Source of the DNA: an uncultured Ruminococcus sp.
Lineage (GTDB): Bacteria > Bacillota > Clostridia > Oscillospirales > Acutalibacteraceae
Direction of reading: 5' to 3'
Assembly: GCA_902773165.1 (NCBI GenBank)
Contig: CACYDO010000295.1
Coordinates: 1-10,509 of the forward strand
DNA length: 10,509 bases
Shown: piece after piece, positions 4,959 through 10,509 of the stretch
Layout of the letters: each line of letters opens with the position of its first letter
How positions within the stretch are numbered: position 1 is the first letter of the stretch
The notes under the pieces: generated by a model
Told to the model about the DNA's origin: nothing
Databases searched by the model: none
The model's input: the letters and a program-made list of their open reading frames with translations, nothing else
Translations under genes and position numbers: made by a program

Positions 4959-7523
4959 ATGAAAAAACTGGTAATTGGTATTCTTGCGCATGTTGATTCA
5001 GGTAAAACGACTTTATCAGAAGCAATGATGTATACAGCAGGAGAAATCAGCAGACTTGGAAGAGTGGATCACAAAGACGCTTTTCTCGATACGTTTTCGC
5101 TCGAAAAGGAAAGGGGAATAACGATATTCTCAAAGCAGGCTGTGCTGAAATACCGTGATACTCTTATCACTCTCGTTGATACGCCCGGTCATGTTGATTT
5201 TTCTGCGGAAACAGAACGTACATTACAGGTGCTGGATTATGCGGTTCTCGTCCTGAGCGGAACGGACGGAGTTCAAAGCCATACGCATACGCTGTGGAAG
5301 CTATTAAAAAAATATAACGTGCCTTGCTTCGTATTCGCAAATAAAATGGATCTCTTCGGTGCGGATAAGCCGACAATATTGAAACAGCTTCACGATAAAT
5401 TAGATGATAGATTTGTCGATTTTACTTACACTAATATCGGCGAATTTCACGAGAGTGTTGCGCTCTGCGACGATAAACTGCTTGAAGAATATACCGAATA
5501 CGGAAGAATAGATAATCAGAGTATTATTTCTGCAATACGTGCGCGCAAGGTGTTCCCTTGTATGTTTGGTTCTGCGCTGAAGCTTGATGGTGTTGAGCAG
5601 TTTCTTGACAAGCTCTGCGAATTTACCGTTATGCCGCAAAAAAATGATGTTTTCGGTGCAAAAGTCTTCAAAATATCGGAAGACGAGCAGGGCGGTCGCT
5701 TAACGTTTATGAAAATAACAAGCGGTGTACTTCGCGTTAAGGATTCTGTCGGTGATGAAAAGATCAACAGAATTCGAATTTATTCCGGGAAAAAGTATAC
5801 TCAGACGGAAGAAGTTTCTCAGGGAACTGTATGTGCCGTTACAGGTCTTAATAATGTCCGTCCTGGGGATGGTCTGGGCGTTGAAAAGAATTCTTCTTTT
5901 CCGCTTCTTTCTCCTGTGTTGACATATAGTGTTGAACCGCCGCAGGGAACTGATATACATACTCTTTACGAAAAGCTGAAAATCCTCGAAGCAGAAGACC
6001 CTCAGCTGAATGTTTCGTACCACAAAAGATTAAACGAGCTGCATATTCGTCTTATGGGCGATATTCAGCTCGAGATTCTCCGTTCTGTCATCAAAGAACG
6101 ATTTGGACTTGAAGTAACCTTTGGCAAGGGAAATATAATATACAAAGAAACAATTGCAGATATTGCAGAAGGCGTTGGTCATTTTGAGCCTTTGCGTCAC
6201 TATGCAGAGGTTCACCTTTTGTTAAAGCCCGGAAAACCTTCGAGCGGTATAGTTATTTCCTCGGAATGTAAGGAGGATAAGCTTGACCGAAACTGGCAGA
6301 GATTGATAATTACTCATCTTTATGAAAAAACTCAGCCCGGTGTTCTTACAGGTTCGCCGATAACGGATATTGAGATAGTGCTTATGTCCGGGAAGGCTCA
6401 CCCAAAGCATACAGAGGGCGGAGATTTTCGTCAGGCAACATACCGTGCAGTACGTCAGGGGCTTCGCAGTGCAAAAAGTATTCTGCTTGAGCCGGTATAT
6501 GAATTTACGCTTGAGGTTCCCACCGAAAACCTTGGCAGAGCGCTTGCAGATATTCAGCGTATGTGCGGAAGCTTTACATCTCCTGAAAGCAGGGGCGATG
6601 TATCCGTTGTCAGCGGTACTGCACCGGTATCAACAATGTGTGAATATTCCCGCGAGGTCGTAGGTTATACTCACGGCAAAGGGCGGCTTTCGTGCAGCTT
6701 AAAGGGATACGAGCCGTGTCATAACGCCGAAGAGGTAATAGAAGCTGTCGGTTATGATCCCGATTCCGATACTGAAAATCCATGTGATTCGGTGTTCTGT
6801 TCACATGGCGCAGGGCATACTGTTAAATGGAATGAGGTTTATGAGCATATGCACCTTCCAAGTGTATTGCAGCCCGAAAAGAAGGAAGAAGCAAGCCAGA
6901 GTGCAAGCGAGCTGTTTGCTAAGTGCAGAGATCAGAAGGACGTTTTTGCTCTTGATAAGGAGCTTATGCAAATATTTGAGCAAACATACGGCGCTGTAAA
7001 AAAAAGAGGTGACAGCTCAAAAAGCAGCTTTGTTTCATACGAAAAGAATTCCGGTTCGTATAAACGAAAAGCGGCTCAGAAATATGACGGTGAGGATTAT
7101 CTGCTTGTTGACGGTTATAATGTGATTTTTTCCTGGGAACACCTGAAAAAGCTGGCGCAGACCAATATTGACGCGGCACGAAGCTCGCTTATTAACATTC
7201 TCTGCAATTACCAGGGGTATAAAAAATGCCGCCTGATACTTGTTTTCGACGCCTATAAGGTCAAGGGGAATGTCGGAGAGGTTGAAAAAACCGGAAATAT
7301 CAGTGTGGTTTATACAAAGGAAGCCGAAACGGCAGATATGTATATAGAAAAGGTAACGCATAAGCTTGCTAAAAACAACCGTGTCCGCGTTGTGACGTCG
7401 GACGGAATGGAGCAGCTTATCATTTTGGGCAGCGGCGCTCTGCGTGTTTCATCGAGAAGCTTTCTTGATGAGATCCGTCAGGCAGAATCGGAGATCAGAG
7501 AGATAATCTCTGCTTCGGAATAA
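4959..7523 (+). CDS. EF-G/Tet(M)-like ribosomal GTPase fused to a YacP/Rae1-type NYN endoribonuclease
   Basis: The N-terminal 640 or so residues are a translational GTPase of the Tet(M)/Tet(O) type. They include the P-loop AHVDSGKT (10-17), switch I RGIT (52-55), DTPGH (74-78), NKMD (128-131) and SAL (205-207), followed by EF-G domains II to V. The domain IV loop that contacts tetracycline in Tet(M) reads HPKHTEGGDFR (481-491) here, unlike the YSPVST of Tet(M). A charged linker (about 640-710) leads to a C-terminal NYN/PIN-like domain (about 715-854). It matches B. subtilis YacP/Rae1 in LLVDGYNVI (Asp718), VFDAYKVKG (Asp764), KEAETAD (Asp793), VTSDG (Asp815) and the closing GALR-S-R-L segment; the four Asp residues are the expected metal ligands. 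Rae1 cuts mRNA in the ribosomal A site, so this protein probably joins ribosome binding to mRNA cleavage. It starts after AGGAAA (4946-4951). At 854 residues it is some 215 longer than Tet(M). Frames are intact. Confidence 0.9.
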   Translation: MKKLVIGILAHVDSGKTTLSEAMMYTAGEISRLGRVDHKDAFLDTFSLEKERGITIFSKQAVLKYRDTLITLVDTPGHVDFSAETERTLQVLDYAVLVLSGTDGVQSHTHTLWKLLKKYNVPCFVFANKMDLFGADKPTILKQLHDKLDDRFVDFTYTNIGEFHESVALCDDKLLEEYTEYGRIDNQSIISAIRARKVFPCMFGSALKLDGVEQFLDKLCEFTVMPQKNDVFGAKVFKISEDEQGGRLTFMKITSGVLRVKDSVGDEKINRIRIYSGKKYTQTEEVSQGTVCAVTGLNNVRPGDGLGVEKNSSFPLLSPVLTYSVEPPQGTDIHTLYEKLKILEAEDPQLNVSYHKRLNELHIRLMGDIQLEILRSVIKERFGLEVTFGKGNIIYKETIADIAEGVGHFEPLRHYAEVHLLLKPGKPSSGIVISSECKEDKLDRNWQRLIITHLYEKTQPGVLTGSPITDIEIVLMSGKAHPKHTEGGDFRQATYRAVRQGLRSAKSILLEPVYEFTLEVPTENLGRALADIQRMCGSFTSPESRGDVSVVSGTAPVSTMCEYSREVVGYTHGKGRLSCSLKGYEPCHNAEEVIEAVGYDPDSDTENPCDSVFCSHGAGHTVKWNEVYEHMHLPSVLQPEKKEEASQSASELFAKCRDQKDVFALDKELMQIFEQTYGAVKKRGDSSKSSFVSYEKNSGSYKRKAAQKYDGEDYLLVDGYNVIFSWEHLKKLAQTNIDAARSSLINILCNYQGYKKCRLILVFDAYKVKGNVGEVEKTGNISVVYTKEAETADMYIEKVTHKLAKNNRVRVVTSDGMEQLIILGSGALRVSSRSFLDEIRQAESEIREIISASE

Positions 7524-7552
7524 TATATTAATTAAGGAAAAGAGGTATTACA

Positions 7553-8173
7553 ATGTCAGAAAGAGAGTATTCACAGGAAATTGCTGAAGCTATACGCAGT
7601 GATCTTGATGAACTTGGCTGGAGCTATTCCTTTGATGAAAACAGAGGAATATTCCGTTTTGGCGTGACGCTTCAATCTAAGATAAAGAACGTTCAGTATG
7701 TGATATATGTTAACGAAAGCGAATACACAGTTTACGTTATTTCACCTATCGGTGCTGATGAAAATGACAAAAAGATGTTGCGTGTTATGGCGGAGTTCGT
7801 TTGCCGCGCAAATTATGGCCTTAAAAACGGCTGCTTTGAGCTTGATATGAATGACGGCGAGCTTCGCTACAAAAGCTATGTGGATTGTGAGGGTGGTATA
7901 CCTTCTTCTGCGGTTATTGAGAACAGTATTCATTGCCCTGCAGCTATGTTCAGGCGATATTCAGACGGCATATTAGCGATCATTTTTGGAGCAACAAACG
8001 CCAAGGCTGCTGTTGATAAGTGTGAAAGAAGTACAGAGGGCGGAGAGCTTCGTGAACTTTTAGGTGATGATCTGGAGGAAGGCGACGTTGACGGAATGCT
8101 TTCACGCCTTCGCGACAGGCTCGGAATTGATGAAGAAGATCTTTCCGACGAAGACGATGAAGATGACGAATAA
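7553..8173 (+). CDS. YbjN-domain protein with acidic tail
   Basis: The 206-residue cytosolic protein has no signal peptide or membrane segment. Its middle part (about residues 60-115) carries the YbjN-family signature: VISPIGADEND, then FVCRANYGLKNGCFELD, then DGELRYK. This fold resembles type III secretion chaperones. Its biochemical function is unknown in most bacteria, and in some it is linked to stress tolerance and sensory transduction. The C-terminus ends in a run of Asp and Glu (last 14 residues, all acidic except Leu and Ser), typical of a flexible tail. The ATG has AGAGG (7541-7545) 7 bases upstream. The gene lies 29 bases after the GTPase-nuclease gene without a terminator, so co-transcription is likely. 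A partner role is possible but not shown. Confidence 0.75.
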   Translation: MSEREYSQEIAEAIRSDLDELGWSYSFDENRGIFRFGVTLQSKIKNVQYVIYVNESEYTVYVISPIGADENDKKMLRVMAEFVCRANYGLKNGCFELDMNDGELRYKSYVDCEGGIPSSAVIENSIHCPAAMFRRYSDGILAIIFGATNAKAAVDKCERSTEGGELRELLGDDLEEGDVDGMLSRLRDRLGIDEEDLSDEDDEDDE

Positions 8174-8200
8174 TTTATTCTGTTGTGCGGTTAAATCTAT

Positions 8201-8464
8201 ATGAAAAAGAAATTTACATGGATTCTTGGAATATTATCCGGGTTATTTGCTTTTTTGATGATATTTGTTTTTATCTGGAAGATTAAAAACCGCCATCAGC
8301 CGGGGCTTGCAGATATGATAGATGTCAAAGTTATTGTTTTTTATTTTGCTTTATGCATTTTTATTTTTGTTAATTGTATAAATGCAATACCGCACAAAGA
8401 CAGTACCAAAGATGTGCCATCAGATCCTTCGTCAGAGTATATAAAACACCCGAAAGAATATTGA
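8201..8464 (+). CDS. Small membrane protein, two predicted helices
   Basis: No family is recognised for this 87-residue protein. It begins with KKK and has two hydrophobic stretches, about residues 6-27 and 43-62, separated by a short polar loop. A hydrophilic, Ser/Pro/Lys-rich C-terminal tail follows. Two membrane-spanning helices with both ends in the cytoplasm are the likely topology by the positive-inside rule. It starts 27 bases after the YbjN gene, but its ribosome binding site is poor (only GCGG about 10 bases upstream), so translation may be weak or coupled. A longer minus-strand frame overlaps it but has low-complexity, Cys/His-rich content and no ribosome binding site. The + strand call is preferred with moderate confidence. 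Confidence 0.55.
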   Translation: MKKKFTWILGILSGLFAFLMIFVFIWKIKNRHQPGLADMIDVKVIVFYFALCIFIFVNCINAIPHKDSTKDVPSDPSSEYIKHPKEY

Positions 8465-8605
8465 TGTATTTCAAGTGAGTTTTGTATGCTATGACGCAAA
8501 ATATGCAAGTAGATTTGGTGCTGAACGTTAGTTGTACTTTGTGCAGTGTTGCCTGAGTATACAAAAAATGATTGATCCGTTTTAAAAAACAAAAAACGTA
8601 TTTCC

Positions 8606-8634
8606 TTCATATTAGTGCACATTAAACTTATATT
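8606..8634 (+). promoter_or_regulatory. Weak candidate promoter ahead of the GNAT-HD gene
   Basis: TTCATA (8606-8611, 4/6), a 17-base spacer and TATATT (8629-8634, 5/6) form the best + strand promoter-like pair in the 285-base gap. Transcription would start near 8641, upstream of the hairpin at 8675-8711. If real, that hairpin would lie in the leader of the GNAT-HD gene. Confidence 0.25.
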
Positions 8635-8674
8635 GCAATGTGTCAAATTGATTTTTTGAAAGTATGTAAATCGG

Positions 8675-8711
8675 CATGGCATATGACGCCGCAGCGTATG
8701 CCATGTTTTTT
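8675..8711 (+). terminator. Intrinsic terminator upstream of the GNAT-HD gene
   Basis: CATGGCATATG (8675-8685) pairs with CGTATGCCATG (8695-8705) over 11 bp with one G-U pair and a 9-base loop, followed by six T residues (8706-8711). It ends 38 bases before the next start codon. It probably terminates the operon that ends with the small membrane protein, although it lies 210 bases past that stop codon. It could also act as an attenuator for the gene at 8750. Confidence 0.85.
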
Positions 8712-8749
8712 CAATTTAACGCCTTCGATAAAGAAGGAGAAAGAAGAAA

Positions 8750-9817
8750 ATGGATATTACAGTGAGATTTGCTGAATTTAATGAATTACAGCGCATAAAT
8801 GAAATCAGAGAACAGGTTAACGATCTGCATGTGAGCGGACGTCCCGATATATTTCGTCCGGGTTTTGTGACAGAGTTGAGACAGCGTATTTATGAATGCT
8901 TTGACAGTGAGGAATGCAGAATTATTGCTGCCTTTTGCGGTGAAACTCTTTGCGGCTTTGCGTCGGTGCAGTATGTCAACAAACCCCAGTCACCATACAA
9001 TCTCGAAAGAAAGATATATCAGGTAGAGGAAATAGGAGTTGACAAGGCTTATCGCCGAAAAGGGGCAGGCGGAGCGATGATCGAATTTATGAAGCGTGAT
9101 GCGCGAAAAAAAGGATTTGATCGGATCGAGCTTGATATGTGGGAGTTTAACGAATCAGCGTTAAAATTCTACCATTCCGCAGGCTTTTCGGAATATCGCC
9201 GATATATGGAGCTTAATATGAATGGGTATCCTACAGTACAAAATGCTCACAGATTTCTTAGCGAAGCCGTAAAATGCAATCCCGGCCCCTGGGGAGATCA
9301 CAGCGTCGTTGTTGCGAAATGTGCTAAAGCTATCGCTGCTCATTGTCCGGATATGAATGAGGAAAAGGCGTATGTTCTTGGACTTCTTCACGATATAGGA
9401 CGACGTTTCGGAGTGAGCCACCTCCGCCATGTCTACGACGGTTATTCTTATATGAAATCATTAGGTTATCCTGACGCCGCAAGAATATGTATTACTCATT
9501 CTTTTCCAAATAAGATAATAGATGACTATGTGGGTAATACCGATGTGACTGATGAACAGAAAAAGTTCATAGAAGAAAAGCTTTCAAGCTGTATTTATGA
9601 CGATTACGACCGGCTTATCCAGCTTTGTGACGCAATAGGAATGCCTTACGGTGCGGTTCCCATAGAGGTCAGAATGAATGATGTAAAGCGCCGCTATGGT
9701 TTTTATCCTCAGGAAAAATGGAATAAGAATATTGCTCTTAAGGGGTATTTTGAGGTTAAAGCCGGCATGAATATTGAATCACTGACGGCGGATATTACGG
9801 CGAATAAAGATGATTAA
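8750..9817 (+). CDS. GNAT N-acetyltransferase fused to HD-domain phosphohydrolase
   Basis: The 355-residue cytosolic protein has two enzymatic domains. The N-terminal GNAT domain (about 1-155) shows VEEIGVDKAYRRKGAGGAM, with the acetyl-CoA pyrophosphate-binding pattern Arg102-x-x-Gly105-x-Gly107, and the later segment ALKFYHSAGFSEYRRYMEL typical of motif B. It should transfer an acetyl group from acetyl-CoA to an amine that cannot be named. The C-terminal half (about 165-330) is an HD metal-dependent phosphohydrolase with His184, the His214-Asp215 pair in LLHDIGRR, His224, His227, His250 and Asp294, which fit the HD metal-ligand pattern. HD enzymes often cleave nucleotide phosphates. The ATG is preceded by AAGGAG (8734-8739) at 10 bases. 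No terminator is seen after the stop codon. Separate-gene misassembly is unlikely because the frame is continuous and both halves are well conserved. Confidence 0.85.
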   Translation: MDITVRFAEFNELQRINEIREQVNDLHVSGRPDIFRPGFVTELRQRIYECFDSEECRIIAAFCGETLCGFASVQYVNKPQSPYNLERKIYQVEEIGVDKAYRRKGAGGAMIEFMKRDARKKGFDRIELDMWEFNESALKFYHSAGFSEYRRYMELNMNGYPTVQNAHRFLSEAVKCNPGPWGDHSVVVAKCAKAIAAHCPDMNEEKAYVLGLLHDIGRRFGVSHLRHVYDGYSYMKSLGYPDAARICITHSFPNKIIDDYVGNTDVTDEQKKFIEEKLSSCIYDDYDRLIQLCDAIGMPYGAVPIEVRMNDVKRRYGFYPQEKWNKNIALKGYFEVKAGMNIESLTADITANKDD

Positions 9818-9850
9818 AGAAAATAAAAAGACTTGGATAATCGCTTTTAA

Positions 9851-10032
9851 GGCAATACTGTTTTATATGCTGACATAAAATTGCTTGACGAGCTTATCGT
9901 AATTATTCTGATATCGAGTTCCATATGCCAAAAGCATTGTATGCCTTTGATAGGATTGTGGAGTACAAAAAAGCAGATGGTTTTCTGATGACGGAATACG
10001 GGCGTTCCAAAAGGCTGATTGTTTTGAAATAA
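9851..10032 (+). pseudogene. Possible frameshifted gene remnant before ltrA
   Basis: Two adjacent + frames look protein-like but neither is complete. One reads GNTVLYADIKLLDEL (about 9851-9895) and begins directly after a stop codon. A second frame, open from 9889 to the TAA at 10030-10032, encodes 47 codons with ordinary amino-acid composition, including MPKALYAFDRIVEYKK and MTEYGRSKRLIVLK. A shift near 9890-9900 would join them, as expected of a decayed gene. Alternatively, the second frame is a 35-codon gene starting at ATG 9925, although its ribosome binding site is poor. No family is recognised. Confidence 0.3.
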
Positions 10033-10056
10033 AGTTTTGATAATAAGGAGTGTTAT

Positions 10057-10509
10057 ATGAATACCAAAATTGTGAAAAACGAAGAGAAAAAGGTTGAATA
10101 TCTTGAACTGATCTATGACCTGATATTTGTATATGTAATCGGCAGGAACAATTCTCTGCTGCATCAGATAACAAACGGATTTGTCGATGGAGGGGTGTTT
10201 TTTGCGTATATTCTATGTACGCTTACCATCATCCAAATATGGAACTTTTCCACCTATTACATCAATATGCATGGCAGAAATGGACTCAGAGATCATATCT
10301 TCCTTTTTATTAATATGTTTCTGCTTTATTTTATAGGCGAGGGAACACGAGCACATTGGGTTGACTATATGCTTGAATACCATATTGCGTGGGGGCTTAT
10401 TCTCATCAATATCGGCGCTCAATATTTTATCGAGCTGCGCAACAGAAAAGACGATCCGCATATATACCAGCAGACAAAGCGTATGGGCTTTGTGCTTTTC
10501 ATTGAAGCG
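10057..10509 (+). CDS. LtrA-family (low temperature requirement A) membrane protein, incomplete at the right edge
   Basis: The first 151 codons are present and run off the window without a stop. The N-terminal KKVEYLELIYDLIFVYVIGR segment (about 11-30) matches the ELxxDLxFV signature that opens LtrA-family integral membrane proteins. Further hydrophobic stretches follow at about 45-66, 80-97 and 106-124, consistent with a polytopic membrane protein. In Listeria, LtrA was linked to growth at low temperature, but the molecular function of the family is not established. The ATG has a strong AAGGAG (10045-10050) 6 bases upstream. It begins 25 bases after the short frame ending at 10032. A weak promoter-like TTGACG (9885-9890) lies upstream without a convincing -10. 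No symbol is assigned because the gene is partial. Confidence 0.85.
   Translation, partial: MNTKIVKNEEKKVEYLELIYDLIFVYVIGRNNSLLHQITNGFVDGGVFFAYILCTLTIIQIWNFSTYYINMHGRNGLRDHIFLFINMFLLYFIGEGTRAHWVDYMLEYHIAWGLILINIGAQYFIELRNRKDDPHIYQQTKRMGFVLFIEA

Noticed and set aside
8341..8682. A 113-codon open frame on the minus strand.
   Set aside because: It overlaps the small membrane protein gene and the terminator stem, has no ribosome binding site, and its Cys/His/Phe-rich composition looks like antisense translation.
9847..10174. Two overlapping minus-strand frames of about 105 codons.
   Set aside because: They run antisense into the start of the LtrA-family gene, which has a strong ribosome binding site and clear family motifs on the + strand.
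1..10509. Search for CRISPR arrays, insertion sequences, tRNA and rRNA genes, and toxin-antitoxin pairs.
   Set aside because: No regularly spaced repeats, transposase motifs, terminal inverted repeats or recognisable structural RNA genes were seen by eye.

Overview
The window looks like chromosomal DNA from a low-to-moderate GC Firmicute of class Clostridia. A Ruminococcus/Oscillospiraceae-type host is my best guess, but it rests on gene types rather than on any marker I can place exactly. Supporting signs are strong Shine-Dalgarno sites (AAGGAG/AGGAG), sigma-A-type promoters, a TTG start codon, diderm-free lipoproteins with lipoboxes, and a YacP/Rae1-type NYN domain. All supported genes lie on the + strand.

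Layout. Positions 1-464 are non-coding: a likely divergent minus-strand promoter reads out of the left edge, and a well-formed promoter drives metK (S-adenosylmethionine synthetase, 465-1649), which ends in a strong terminator. A 409-base gap follows. It holds the promoter of the next gene and also an unexplained minus-strand promoter pointing at the metK terminator, so a small RNA may lie there. Next come two SH3-repeat lipoproteins: 2059-3270 (four SH3-like repeats) and, after a terminator, 3357-4940 (two SH3-like repeats plus a class A beta-lactamase-fold serine hydrolase, TTG start).

The most striking gene is 4959-7523. It encodes an 854-residue EF-G/Tet(M)-like ribosomal GTPase fused at its C-terminus to a complete YacP/Rae1-like NYN endoribonuclease domain. 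It starts 18 bases after the serine hydrolase and is followed at 29 bases by a YbjN-family protein (7553-8173) and then a small two-helix membrane protein (8201-8464). With no terminator between them, 3357-8464 is probably one operon. A hairpin terminator then precedes a GNAT acetyltransferase-HD hydrolase fusion (8750-9817), a short possibly decayed coding stretch (about 9851-10032), and the start of an LtrA-family membrane protein (10057 to the right edge, incomplete).

How they may work together: metK is housekeeping. The two lipoproteins probably act at the cell wall. The GTPase-endonuclease fusion most likely acts on ribosomes, where an EF-G-shaped body would carry a Rae1-type nuclease to the A site. 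Its tetracycline-contact loop differs from Tet(M), so stalled-ribosome or mRNA quality control seems likelier than classical tetracycline resistance. That functional model is inference; the domain fusion itself is read directly from the sequence.
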